This document shows positions 45,959 through 56,115 of a stretch of DNA of 64,000 nucleotides, one piece after another. Positions within the stretch are counted from its first letter, which is position 1. Each line of letters begins with the position of its first letter. The DNA is taken from positions 49,396,342 through 49,460,341 of the forward strand of contig OY365806.1 of the NCBI GenBank assembly GCA_959347315.1, read 5' to 3'. Under the pieces are notes generated by a model. That model saw nothing but the letters and a program-made list of their open reading frames with translations. It did not search any database and was not told where the DNA came from. This DNA comes from Bimastos eiseni (taxonomy: Eukaryota; Annelida; Clitellata; Crassiclitellata; Lumbricidae). The translations under genes and the position numbers were made by a program.

Positions 45959-47539
45959 GGGGAAGGTGGGGCAAAACGCCCACTCTAAGGAAAATTGTGT
46001 TCAGACAGCAAAACATAACGACAGCTGATAAACATTTATGATCATCAACAACACCTTCTCGGATGCTACGAAATCACCAAACTAAAAATCGTAAATAGAT
46101 TCAAATTTTAGCTTTGAATTGTCTTTAATTATTTTGGCCAGAATGGGCATCTTGCCCCTTATACGGGACAAAACGCGCATACCTGGGCATTTTGCCTTAC
46201 AGAAAATATTACATACTTTTAGATGCCTAGAAAGAGTTTTTCTTGGCACTTTATAGGCCTTAAATTTGTTCTGCTTTACTCTTACTAATTTCGCCCAACC
46301 TGGCCTTTGTAAAGAGCAATCTCCTATGTCTCGTACTCTCCTCTCTTTGTCTTTCTCTTGAATAATAACTAGCTGGGGTTACCCGGCGTTGCCCGGGTTA
46401 AGAAATATCGAGAATGGAAACGGACTTGACCCCTGAATATCCTTCCACAGGTGTGCCTGTCTTTCGTCTTTGCCAGGTTTTGTTGGTTTGCCAAGTGTAG
46501 TACATCGAAACCTGTGAGTACAGTATGTGTTCGCAAAACATCCTGCTGACTGGCCTGAGGGGACTCTGCAGTCCTGGAGGCCGCCTATCTGGCAGCATTT
46601 GCTCTGGAGGATGCATGTCTGGCGACATCAGCAGCAAGTGTTGCTAGGTGAGCAGCAGGTGTTTCTTCAACACACTCCTGGCGACTGAGAAGGAAACTTT
46701 GTTTTTATGTAGACTCCTTTGGGTAGTTGTTGGACTTATGAGACAGGTTTTTGGCCCTGGAGACCAGGAAGACGGCGGCCGCGGGTTCACTTGCCCCCTG
46801 TACTGGGTGTCCAAGATGCCAAGTGGTCCCGAGCCAACGGCAAAGGTTTCGAGTCAATAGCTCTAAAACTGTGCAAATGCATAGCCGGACAAACAGACAG
46901 ACACACATAGATTCTTCTCTTTATTTATATTAATATTATAGTATCATCTTCGGTAGTAAAGACTTTTTTTAGTGCAATATATGTTTTTAGCGGTTTTCAA
47001 ACAGCAGATTATCAAAAATATTGCAAGTGTGGCAAAATTGTGGGGCACCTTTGGTGTACACGAAACGTGGATCAGATAAGGCAAGACGCCCAGTCACAAG
47101 GGGCAAGACGCCCAGTCACATGGGGCAAGACGTCCAGTGGACAAGACGCCCATGGGCATCTTACCTCACCAACATCTGTAACTACATTCCATACTATACG
47201 CTTAATACGACTACTTTCATGACAGGTTTAATCGCACTGTAACATTCCTAAATGTTAAGTTATCCAAGAAAACAAACATCATTGGATAACAGTAAACCCA
47301 TATAATTTATATTTAAAAAAATAAAAACAGTTAATGCTTGTATCAGGTTTTGCAAAATTAGACTTTTGTTGATAACGAGTGATTTGTTCATAGGGAACAC
47401 GAAAGAAAGCTGTCTTTCAACCGGAAATGCATTTAACAAAGTGACTCAAACTAAAATTTGGGTTCGGTATATTAAATGGCTGAAAAAACACTCCTGGGCG
47501 TCGATATCTTACCTCCCATGGTTTTGCCCCACCCTCCCC
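45959..47539. mobile_element. DNA transposon-like element with GGGGCAAAAC inverted ends and TA duplication
   Basis: The left end GGGGAAGGTGGGGCAAAAC and the right end, reverse complemented GGGGAGGGTGGGGCAAAAC, are inverted with two differences and are flanked by TA on both sides (45957-45958 and 47540-47541). Internal motifs GGGGCAAGACGCCCA recur at 47080-47155 and related forms near 46150. It lacks a transposase ORF and contains a separate insertion at about 46360-46940. TA duplication fits a Tc1/mariner-like or similar group; family not assigned. Confidence 0.65.
46360..46940 (+). mobile_element. Nested retroposon-like element with CCCGGCGTTGCCCGGGT head
   Basis: It begins near TTACCCGGCGTTGCCCGGGT, a palindromic motif seen at the start of widely dispersed elements in many invertebrate genomes, and ends in GACAGACACACATAGATTCT plus a TTTATATTAATATT tail. 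It splits the element at 45959-47539. Confidence 0.5.
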
Positions 47540-48119
47540 TACTTCTGTTCTGTTTCTGTTCTTTCGACGTATTCTCAATGTCTGAGTTGCGACTATTCAT
47601 GTTTCGTACCAACGGGAGTATGTTTATCTTGCGTTTGCATCGCTGAAAACAACAGAAAGAAAATTCAATAACGATAGCAGCTGTATCACACGTAGGCCTA
47701 TATAGAATATTGATAACACGAATTATTAAAATTTTTAATTTAAAATTAATCAATTATTGGAAGTCCTGATAGTAAAAAACAAACTGACGGCATAAAACTA
47801 AGCCTTCTGCTTGGGAGCTCATGTGAACGGACTGCGAAGACCTTTGCCAACACCTTCTAGTGGGGTTCTCTGGGCGTGCAGTTAAACCAGCCAGCTGGTT
47901 GATTGCATGGTAAAGATTGGCAACAGTAGGCCTAAAAGTAACATCGTCACATATAGGCCTAGGCCTACTCTTATTATCAATATAATGTTCTGTTGTAGGC
48001 TATGACGCTGTGAGACTGCGAGCGTTTGTAAACTGATGGAATAAAGTGGCAATCCAAGATTTTCGTAGCAACTCGATCTCAGCATAGGCCTATGCACGAT
48101 TCCAACATTATGATTTCAC

Positions 48120-48568
48120 TACAGTTTGACAGTAAACACGCCCTTTTAGGTACAATGGTTCGTTAGATATTGACGATCTTAGATAGTGACAATTTTTAGC
48201 TTTCGGCGGTCATGTTGGACGCCATTTCGAAAGTGACCCATTTATCGTCGTTCTAATAGGATAAATTGCTGCTTTGTTAGTAAGCATACAATATGTAGCT
48301 TACATTTTGACACAGAGGACCAATTTAGATTCCTTGGTTTGACACCAAACACATCTTTCTAGATTGAATGGTTCTTTTAAATACTGACATTTTAGCTTTC
48401 GGCGGCCATTTTGAAAGTGGCTTATATGTCATGGCCTGAATAGGTTACATGTATTTGTTAGTAAGAATACAATATCGTCTACAGCTTTATAAGTCGAATA
48501 GTTCGTTAGGTATGGACAATTGTAGATATCGGCGGCCATGTTGGACCACCATCTTGAAAATGGAGTGT
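48120..48568. repeat. Imperfect tandem repeat, about 180-bp unit
   Basis: Three divergent copies each carry a TTAGCTTTCGGCGGCCATTT-like core, followed by CTTGAAAATGG or GAAAGTGGC and a GTTAGTAAG.ATACAATAT spacer. Confidence 0.6.
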
Positions 48569-48894
48569 AGAACAAAAGCCCCCGGATAAAAGCCCCTCCC
48601 AACTAGGACAAAAACCTCCTCCAGTGTAGACTAGAAACTCGCCCAAATAATATATCCATGCTTGTAAGTGTGTGCATATGATGCATGTTGTATGCACAAT
48701 ATGTACGTGGGCCTGGATGTGTCCATGTCGGCTAAGTGTTACTAAACCTGTCAAATATCTATTTTTAGCGGGTTGACATATTGCTTTGGTTCCAATACCT
48801 GCAAAGTTTGAAGACGAAATGGTGCGTAATATGAGGTGTGCATGTTAGAAGTCTTCTTTTATAGGCACACATTTAATTCTGAGATTTTCATCCA

Positions 48895-49125
48895 TAGGGG
48901 TCTTCACCCACTCTCAAAGAGATGATTATCGCCTGTCACTGACTGACTGTGACCAACTGTAAGCATACTTACTAGCTGACCATCACCGCTTGTTTTATCA
49001 TCTATATAGAGGTATTCACCCACTCTCTTATAAACGGGAGATGATTATCGCGTGTCACTGACAGTTTGCTAACCAACTGTAGGCCTAGCTGCTTACTATC
49101 CGAAGCCCTTCACGGCTTATTAAGA
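48895..49125. repeat. Tandem duplication, about 119 bp
   Basis: CACCCACTCTC...GATGATTATCGC(C/G)TGTCACTGAC and CCAACTGTA occur twice in the same order. Confidence 0.65.
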
Positions 49126-49299
49126 CGTGTCACGAACTGTTTGCAGTATTTATGCATCCAGACAAAGACAAATAAAGACTCAGAACTGGACTCCATTTGT
49201 CTCGCATACGACACGATAATTAGTTGCTTGTTTTCATATAATTATTTTACATAATGGCAGTTAAATATATAACTTGTCATCATCCGTTCATTATTATTA

Positions 49300-50978
49300 T
49301 TAATAATAATAAATTTGTAAAGCGCACAAGGGCACACCTAAATGTGAATCTGAGGCGCGTATAGTCAGTCGCCAGGAGAAGATGCAATCAGATTTCCAAA
49401 TCCTTGAAAGCCAAAGAGAAATAGTGAGTTTTGAGTCGCTTTTTAAAGGAAGGAAGTGAATTTGAGCTACGAAGAGAGTGGCAGTCGATTCCATTCCCTA
49501 GGAGCAGAGACATGAAATGCATGAGAGCCCATAACTGTTCTGCATCGTGGTTCAACTAAAAGACCTGTACTTGATCGTAAGCAACGAGGAGGAATGTAAG
49601 GAGTTAGTAGAGCATGAACATAGGTAGGTGTACTGGTGATGATGGCTTTGTAGTTCAAACAAGCTGACTTAAATTTGATTCTGAATTCAACAGGGAGCCA
49701 ATGCAGCTGGTGGAGTAGGGCAGAGGAGCATGTTCGTAGTGGGACACGTAGCACTACTGGAGCTAATGTATTTTGCATACGTTGAAGCCTTTTGAGTTCA
49801 AGGTCTGAGAGACCGACAAAAAGTGAATTAGCATAATCGAGGCGAGAGGAGACAAGTGAGCAGGCTATAGTTTCAGACATATTTTGGGTTAGAGCCGACC
49901 TTATGTGACGTATTGCCCTGATGTGGTAGAAACAAGATTTACAAAGGCTTGTTATGTGAGGTCGAAATGTGAGGTTGCTGTCGAGGGTAACCCCAAGTGT
50001 TTTGACAGAGTCTGAAAGCGGCACAGCAGTGCCCGCCAATTCAAAGCTAGAGAGCATAGGGAAAGAACGCAGGCGTTGACATGAGCCAAATGCAATTGCT
50101 TCAGACTTGTCTGGGTTTATGGCCAAACCATTGAAACAGAACCATGCATATATGGATGAGAGGCATTCTTCCAGTTTTAGTTTACCAGACTGATCAGTGT
50201 GTGACAGAGCAATATGGAGCAACATCTGCATACTGTTGTAATTGAATTCCAAAGTGTTTAGCTATACGACTGATTGGGGAAGTAAAGACTGTAAATAATA
50301 AAGGGCTGAGGACAGATCCTTGTGGCACTCCAGCAGCACAAAGTGTGGGCTCTGACCGAGCAAATCCAATGTCCACCTGCTGATTGCGGTCAACCAGGTA
50401 TGAAGCTAACCAGTGTAAGGCAGTCCCAGAGACACCAAAGCTTTTTGCAAGTCTTGCAAGGAGTAACTGGTGGTCTGCAGTGTCAAAGGCTGCACTAAGG
50501 TCAAGACACACAGAAAGGCAGGCTTTACCATTGTCAATAGATGAGAAGATGTAATCCAGTGTAGAGACAAGAGCAGTTTCCGTGGAGTGGCCTTCGCGAT
50601 ATGCTGAGTGGTAGGGACTGAGTTGGGAGAGGAAGTAATGTGTCTCTTGATACGCATAAGAAAAAGACGTTCAAGGATCTTGGAAATGTTATTGAGGTTG
50701 GAGATAGGTCTGAAGTTACACAAATTGCTATGTCAAGGTCAGGCTTTTTAAGTAAAGACGTGACTAAGGCAGATTTGAAGCGTGAAGGAAAGCACCCTTC
50801 AGCAAAAGATAGGTTGGCCAAGTGTGCAATGAGGTGAGAGAATACATCAGAACAAGAGACGATGAGTGATGTAGGTATGAAGTCCAATGCTGATGATTTT
50901 GGAACCATGCTATTGAGAAGATTAAAGACTTCAAAGAATGTGACAGGCGGTACGTCATCGAAGACAGCCCCAGCAACA
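49300..50978 (-). pseudogene. CR1/L2-like LINE reverse transcriptase, frame-broken
   Basis: Read on the minus strand, the reverse transcriptase runs from the fingers (LLNSMVPKSSALDFIPTSLI, then LLKKPDLD) through NFRPISNLNNISKILERLFL, the palm motif A block CLDLSAAFDTADHQLLLARL, GVPQGSVLSPLLFTVF, and a long C-terminal ORF at 49467-50252 with KTLGVTLDSNLTFRPHI and FHVSAPREWNRLP. At least three frame changes occur and the catalytic YADD site reads YADV with a frame change beside it, so the copy cannot encode an active enzyme. The 3' end (about 49300) has an AGCGC/TAATAATAAT tail. The 5' half of the LINE is missing, cut by the CATATGG element. Confidence 0.88.
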
Positions 50979-51375
50979 TTGTCAGATGGGACCCATATGC
51001 TGCCCATATGGGAGAGAACATGTCCACCATATGGGAATTCCATATGGTAGCCATACAATTCTGCATCCGACACCCCATATGGAAACCATATGGTTATCCT
51101 ATATGGATGTTCCATATGGCTACAATATGGAAACCACATGGTTATCCTATATGGATGTTCCATATGGCTACAATATGGAAACCATATGGTCATCCTATAT
51201 GGCTTTCACATAGTAGCCACATGAAAACAATATAGATGTTCCATATGGCTGCATTATGGTAGCAATATGGAAACTATAGGGAAGTCCTGTATGTCTGCCC
51301 TACAGTACAAATGTGTCTGTCCTATATGGCTATATTATGGTAGCTATATGGAAACAATACAGAAGTCCTATATGA
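50978..51375. repeat. CATATGG-rich element
   Basis: About 400 bp with many CATATGG/CCATATGG palindromes in loose tandem arrangement (TTATCCTATATGGATGTTCC occurs more than once). Its left edge, AGCAACATTGTC followed by ATGGGACCCATATG, matches in inverted orientation the right edge of the copy at 55990-56115. It separates two pieces of reverse transcriptase sequence. Confidence 0.7.
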
Positions 51376-51394
51376 CTGTCTTATGGTACCCATA

Positions 51395-51597
51395 AGATGA
51401 TGCTAGAGGTGCGCTCACATAGAATGACTGGAGCCAGCAGAGTGGTAGGCCAGCAAGGCCATAGGACACTGTCAAGCGAAACAAGAGGATGTCATGATCA
51501 ACGGAGTCAAAGACGACACCGACATCAAGTAAAGCTACAAGGGCGACTTGAAAGCGGTCAATAGCACTGTAGATATCAGACAGTAGGCGAACCACTA
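51395..51597 (-). pseudogene. LINE reverse transcriptase fragment (palm region)
   Basis: The minus-strand ORF includes FQVALVALLDVGVVFDSVDH followed by LLFRL and a Gly-Leu and Trp-Leu pattern, the palm motif A region of a non-LTR reverse transcriptase. It differs from the equivalent block at about 50480, so it comes from another LINE copy or family. Confidence 0.7.
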
Positions 51598-51779
51598 GAG
51601 TTAGTCAGGTCATCACTATATACGGAACTTCACTGGGATAACAGACCAATTACATTTAAATAGCAGATATGGTCAAACCACATAGTATGCACAAGTTCAA
51701 CTCACACAAATGAAATATGAATGCATTCAACTGTAGAAACATTTTTGAAGCAAATGTAATAAATTTTCAAAGCAATCAG

Positions 51780-51949
51780 TCATTCAGTGTCAGAACTGTT
51801 GGCATTGAATTCCGTTGATTTGTCGCTTAGTTGATTGTGTGCTCCATCTTTCACTTTTCTGTCACGTGAATTTGTGAAAAAAGTTGCACAACGGAGCAGA
51901 ATCTCATCATTAGTAACCGTTGAACATCTACGGTGCTGTCGGACTGCTC
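51780..51949 (-). CDS. Hypothetical protein, terminal coding exon
   Basis: On the minus strand this 170-bp exon follows a textbook acceptor (cttttctcctttttttattatcgcag) and runs to TGA at 51782-51780. Two leading bases join the single base left by the exon ending at 52504, making an Arg codon, so the pair is phase-consistent. The 55 residues are polar and basic to mixed charge: an Arg/His-rich start (AVRQHRRCSTVTNDE), then LLRCATFFTNSRDRK and an Asn/Ser/Asp-rich end. I recognise no family. It lies just left of decayed LINE sequence but does not read like a reverse transcriptase. Confidence 0.45.
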
Positions 51950-52079
51950 CTGCGATAATAAAAAAAGGAGAAAAGCACAAACATGTTACCAATTAGAGAC
52001 TCAACACAAATTAAAAAAACAATAAGTGTGATTTCTAGCCGTTATACACCCATTATATCACATGAAGCTTAAAATCTTA

Positions 52080-52300
52080 TTTCGCAATGAAGCCTAGGTG
52101 ATGACTGCTGTCACCCGCTTGACCATTAGCCATCCGGATCACTTGACAAGCTTGTTTGAATAAGGATCCTTGTTTTTGTGGACTTAGATCACCTGCACTG
52201 CGTGGGAAGTTATTTCTAGCGGGATTCGAACCCGCAATCTATTGACTGGAAGGCGAGTACTGTACCAACACAAGCCCCGCTAAGCCATTCGACCACCTTC
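52080..52300 (-). mobile_element. tRNA-derived SINE
   Basis: On the minus strand, TGGCTTAGCGGGGC begins a tRNA-like head; GCGGGTTCGAATCCCGC is a perfect T-arm with box B. An anticodon-like CTTCCAG lies between. It continues into a non-tRNA tail (AGAAATAACTTCCCACGCAG and on). The D-arm is irregular and an extra tail is present, so it is a SINE rather than a functional tRNA gene. Confidence 0.65.
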
Positions 52301-52503
52301 AATGGTATCCATATAATTTATTTTGCTTGTGTTCCTTGTTGAATATTCAAATGTAACCGGAAAACAAACTTGACCAGTCAACATACTCAAGTTAAGGCTT
52401 TTGCATAAAAAATAAATTTATGTTGTCATAAAGTTGGCCAACAAAACCAAAACAATGAGCTCTAGAACGTCGTTATTACAGCATTTGAAAACTTAATACT
52501 TAC

Positions 52504-52663
52504 TGCATATTACAGTGGCGATCTTCAAGTTACCAAATCGCAGCTTCCCTTTTAAGCCACACCAATGGTACCATCCCTGTGTAGTTACACTCAGAAGGGA
52601 CTTGAGTATTCCACTGACAACATCGCCGAAGTTCTTTAATCCATGAGTTGCAAGCTTAGACAT
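52504..52663 (-). CDS. Hypothetical protein, upstream coding exon
   Basis: This minus-strand 160-bp stretch is open for 53 codons plus one base. It starts with ATG immediately after a possible acceptor (gattttgtcag) and ends at an excellent donor (atatgca|gtaagtatt). It encodes MSKLATHGLKNFGDVVSGIL and continues with SLLSVTTQGWYHWCGLKGK and a Lys/Arg-rich end. Whether the ATG is the true start or the exon is internal is unclear. A short LINE-like tail lies upstream at about 52725-52870. The combined two-exon product would be 109 residues. Function unknown; no membrane helix is obvious. Confidence 0.45.
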
Positions 52664-52724
52664 CTGACAAAATCAACATACACTATCAATTAGATATTGA
52701 TAATCATCATCATCATCAAATTTG

Positions 52725-52870
52725 TCCATTGGTCCATCACCCATTGGTGTCAATCGCATGTTTCAGTATTCTTTTACATCTGTCTCGGTTCTGTGCCATC
52801 CTTGTCAGGGTGTGTATATACCCCGTCCACATCAGTCTCTAGCGTTATTTAAATTATTACTATCTGGTAC
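52725..52870 (-). mobile_element. RTE-like LINE 3' tail
   Basis: Minus-strand reading gives a decayed ARD.CG... C-terminus and then ATGGACAAATTTGATGATGA with a GAT tail, a common end for endonuclease-reverse transcriptase LINEs. Confidence 0.4.
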
Positions 52871-53185
52871 ACGCCTGTACAAGATAACGACATTACAAAT
52901 GTGAATAACTGATTTCTTTCAAAAACTTCAAGCCATTCCATTAAAGCAAATGCAATAATACATTCAAGTCAGTAAAAATGCATGATCTATCGCCTCCTTA
53001 CAGCAGAGCAAGTCAAAGGTGCTTTGAACATATTCTAAGAATGATAAGTGGTAATAGGCCTAGTGGATTATCCATCAAGCCCGCCCAGTCTGATTGCTTA
53101 GGAACTCGAGCTAATAAAAATTATCCGAACTAAATCACGGTGATTATAAACGGTAGCGAACTCAAATGGAATGGTACAAGCTTAC

Positions 53186-53231
53186 GTTCAAGACGTTTAT
53201 GAAAAGCGCTGTCCTGTAGAGCGGCCTCCAT
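53186..53231 (-). CDS. Candidate first exon of the minus-strand gene (weak)
   Basis: On the minus strand an ATG opens a 15-codon stretch (MEAALQDSAFHKRLE) ending at a good donor (gaac|gtaagc). It leaves phase 1, which does not join directly to the open frame of the exon at 52663, so an intervening exon or another start would be needed. It is noted as a possible 5' exon only. Confidence 0.15.
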
Positions 53232-53391
53232 AAGCCTATCTTAAATAACGAATAACGAAATCAGTTTGAATAAACTCTTTTTAAACTCGAAATAAACAGG
53301 TTAATTCAACAATCAGTTAGAACTGTAGAAATAGTCGACGTTTGAACTGCGAAAAGCCTCTGTCATGAGAGAGAAATCTTGCTTGATATAA

Positions 53392-53562
53392 GTTTATTTA
53401 ACGACGCATCCATAACAACGATGATATGCGTAGAGAGAAATCTGTGTGTGTGTGTGTGTTGATTTTTTAACGACACCGTTCCATATCGAAGATGATTTGG
53501 TGTCGCCCTCCTCCTTTCTCCAGGCTTGGGACTGGCACTGTCAAAGTTCAAACAGTGGCGGA
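53392..53562. repeat. Dispersed repeat, copy 2, with TG microsatellite
   Basis: Shares TTTAACGACAC, GGTGTCGCCCTCC, CCAGGCTTGGGACTGGCACT and CAGTGGCGGAG with 19325-19428. A TG run occurs at 53443-53460. Confidence 0.55.
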
Positions 53563-53577
53563 GAGAAATCTACAGGA

Positions 53578-53885
53578 GATATGGTTATTATATGCGGAAG
53601 CGAATGTGGGGGTTGTGGGCAGGGTAAGATTGCCCTTAGGCGTAGGATGCTAAGTCTAAGGAGTCCTATGTGCGTTGGAGTGTGGGGTACAGGTTGTGTG
53701 TGGAACTATAATGCTGTAGCCTGTAGGGCGGCGCGTGGCCACCCCTGGGGTGGGTCTAATTATAACTGTGACCGTTGTTCTATCCCTCCCTTGCACCCAC
53801 AGGGGTATAATCATTGCCGTGGTAATGGACTATATGCGTCGTCCGTGGGCGGGGTAGGTATTGAGGTGTTAGATACAACTTAGCG
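53578..53885 (+). other. GC-rich unclassified segment with an open frame
   Basis: A stretch of about 300 bp, more GC-rich than its surroundings, is open in one frame (ORF 53446-53883), encoding a Gly/Cys/Arg-rich sequence (CGSECGGCGQGKIALRRR, later WGGSNYNCDRCSIPP). I recognise no family. The ORF begins inside a dispersed repeat, which argues against a normal gene. Confidence 0.2.
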
Positions 53886-53954
53886 ATATACCCTTTGTGA
53901 GATACCGTACCAACACACTCAAGCACGCAAACAGAGGCACTCAAACACACGCAG

Positions 53955-54005
53955 AGAGAGACAGACAGACAGACAGGCAGACAGAGAGAGAGAGAGAGAG
54001 AGAGA
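53955..54005. repeat. AGAC/AG microsatellite
   Basis: Several AGAC units followed by an AG run. Confidence 0.9.
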
Positions 54006-54214
54006 ACAAGCAAATTATTCTTCAAATATATTTAAAATAAGTTCCCACAATTGGTCTAGGTCAAAATTTCGATGGGAAGACGGCAGTTTAGACATTAATA
54101 ATTGAACCTGAGGGAATAATTGAGACAAGTCATTGTACATAATAAGGAGTGACGACCCTTGTAGACCATAGGCTAGACCAAATTATATGTGCATACATAA
54201 ACACATATACATAA

Positions 54215-54234
54215 GCACATACATACATACATAC

Positions 54235-54265
<31 letters not shown>

Positions 54266-54360
54266 CATACATACATACATACACACATACATGCATACAT
54301 ACATACATACATGCATACATACATACATACATAGAATGCCATACATGCATACATACATAC
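54215..54360. repeat. CATA microsatellite
   Basis: A run of over 30 CATA units with a few interruptions (CATG, CACA). Overlapping Met-Tyr-Val-Cys and Tyr-Ile-His-Thr ORFs are artefacts. Confidence 0.95.
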
Positions 54361-54814
54361 AAATACCAGATTCTGTTCTGTTCTATGTACTGAACCCCAT
54401 TTTATGGAATCGTCTCCCAACATTATATTCAAAGGGGAATCAAAGCCAAGTTGGCCAACCACACATTAGGTTATTAAAGAATACTCTGCATCTATTTGAT
54501 TGAAGATATGTCCAAGCATTTTAATGTTTGTGATGAGTATATGTGGAGTGGATGTTGCTCTTAATTAAGACACTAACTAGTCTAGAGTTCCGTCTGTTAA
54601 CTATTTGTACTTACCTTTGAGTATGTTGTCAATTAGGTATATTTCTTTCATCAATCCCGCTTCCATTTAGATATATTTAGGTACATTTCTTTTCTGGGGG
54701 TCGTATAGCAGACAAGTACCCATATTTTATATATATTTTATATATATTTTATATACCATAATGCAGAAAAACATTAAACTACTTCTGCAACTAAATCACT
54801 GTCAGAGAATTTAT

Positions 54815-54990
54815 AACATATGCATTTCTTGTGGAAGAGATGTGGTAATCCCATTAGTGTTTGTCATCTGGGTACTATATGCAACCAATATGGACGTGCT
54901 TGATAGAAAAGTTGTGACAATTCTCATATGTTTATTGTCATATGGATGCAATATTCAACCCATATGGGTGTGCCAGTCACATTATTTTCA
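54815..54990 (+). repeat. CATATGG-element relative, copy 2
   Basis: GCATTTCTTGTGGAAGAGAT, TTTGTCATCTGGGTACTATA and CCCATATGGGTGTGCCAGTC match the copy at 55990-56115 in order, with extra sequence between. Its right side runs directly into the LINE at 54998. Confidence 0.65.
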
Positions 54991-54997
54991 TACTATC

Positions 54998-55640
54998 AGC
55001 TGCGCCAGCTGAGAGTTGTTTCTCGCTCTGTTACCATCAACGCGATCCCTGATCCATTCTTTTATTGTCACTCGCCTTGACTATTGCTGCGTGTTCTACA
55101 CTGGCCTACCCGCTGGGTGGTTGGAGTGCTTGGAGCGGGTCCTGCGCACGGCCGCGCCCCTCATTGGCCGTATCCCGAAGTTTAGTCATGTCACTGATTA
55201 TATGCTGGGTGTCCTGCATTGGCTACCTATCCAACAGCGGATTGTGTACCGCGTTTCTGCTTTGGTGTTGCGGTGCCTATTAGGTGCCGCCCCCACGTGT
55301 TTACAAGAGCTCTGTTGCTCTACCATGGGCGAGCAGGGACGACGTGCTCTCCGCTCTTCTACGCAGGTTGAACTCCTTGTTCTCCGCACGCGAACTACTA
55401 TTAGACAGCAACGCACTTTCTCTGTTGTTGGCCCAATGGCATGGAATGCGCTATACCATTATCATTGCGTCTTATGCCTAAGGTTCATTCAGATGCATTT
55501 TACAGTAGCCCACGTTTCTTTTCAGCCGGGGTTGAGTCGGGAGCGCTCCTGAGTAGTAACCTTGAAGGGGCGCTATATAAATTTTTGCAATGAATGAATG
55601 AATGAATGAATGAATGAATGAATGAATGAATATGGCTGGC
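54998..55640 (+). mobile_element. CR1/L2-like LINE, 3' end with GAAT tail
   Basis: An ORF at 55016-55552 encodes the C-terminal part of a reverse transcriptase: SFIVTRLDYCCVFYTGLP, LGVLHWLPIQQRIVYRVSAL, and FSVVGPMAWNALY. It is followed by ttgaaggggcgctatataaa and about nine GAAT/ATGA units, the typical LINE 3' end. The frame is intact over 178 codons, so this copy is younger than the others, but it lacks the catalytic part. Confidence 0.82.
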
Positions 55641-55643
55641 ATG

Positions 55644-55849
55644 CAGAGGTGTAACAAGGTTTTGAAAAATTTATAAAATATTGCCCCTCCCAGAAATTTG
55701 AAGAATGGGGACACAAATTATTTTAACAAAGGTCATCTTAAAAAACCATTGGATAAACATAAAAAAGAACCGATTTGGGGGACACATGGGGGGCACTGAA
55801 CACTAAAACTGGGGGGGGGGGCTTTGCACCCCCGCTTGTTGCACCTCTG
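55644..55849. mobile_element. Short hAT-type MITE with perfect 8-bp target duplication
   Basis: CTGGCATG flanks both sides (55636-55643 and 55850-55857). The ends are inverted: CAGAGGTGTAACAAG on the left and, reverse complemented, CAGAGGTGCAACAAG on the right. Length 206 bp, no ORF; contains an 11-base G run. It inserted into or next to the GAAT tail of the preceding LINE. Confidence 0.85.
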
Positions 55850-55894
55850 CTGGCATGTGACATGCGGTTGCGACATGCATGCGACATGCGTGCA

Positions 55895-55965
55895 CACATA
55901 CATACGTACGTACGTACGTACGTACGTACATACATACACACGTACATACATACATGCATGCATAC
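55895..55965. repeat. CATA/CGTA microsatellite
   Basis: Mixed CATA and CGTA units. Confidence 0.9.
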
Positions 55966-55984
55966 ATCCTCACAGAATTTACAT

Positions 55985-56115
55985 AGCCTAATATGCAATT
56001 CTTGTGGATTGAATGTGGCAATCTCGTATGTGTTTGTCGTCTGGATACTATATGCAACCCATATGGATACGCCAGTCATATCATTTCGATATGGGTGCCA
56101 TATGACAATGTTGCT
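55985..56115 (+). repeat. CATATGG-element relative, copy 3
   Basis: Shares with copy 2 the blocks GCAATTCTTGTGGATTGAAT, TTTGTCGTCTGGATACTATA and CCCATATGGATACGCCAGTC. Its end (TGCCATATGACAATGTTGCT) is the inverted counterpart of the left edge of the 50978-51375 element. Confidence 0.65.

Noticed and set aside
52216..52290. Functional tRNA-Gly gene on the minus strand
   Set aside because: The T-arm is perfect, but the D-arm and acceptor stem do not pair well and a SINE tail follows.
54173..54462. Met-Tyr-Val-Cys and Tyr-Ile-His-Thr repeat proteins
   Set aside because: They are the CATA microsatellite read in different frames.
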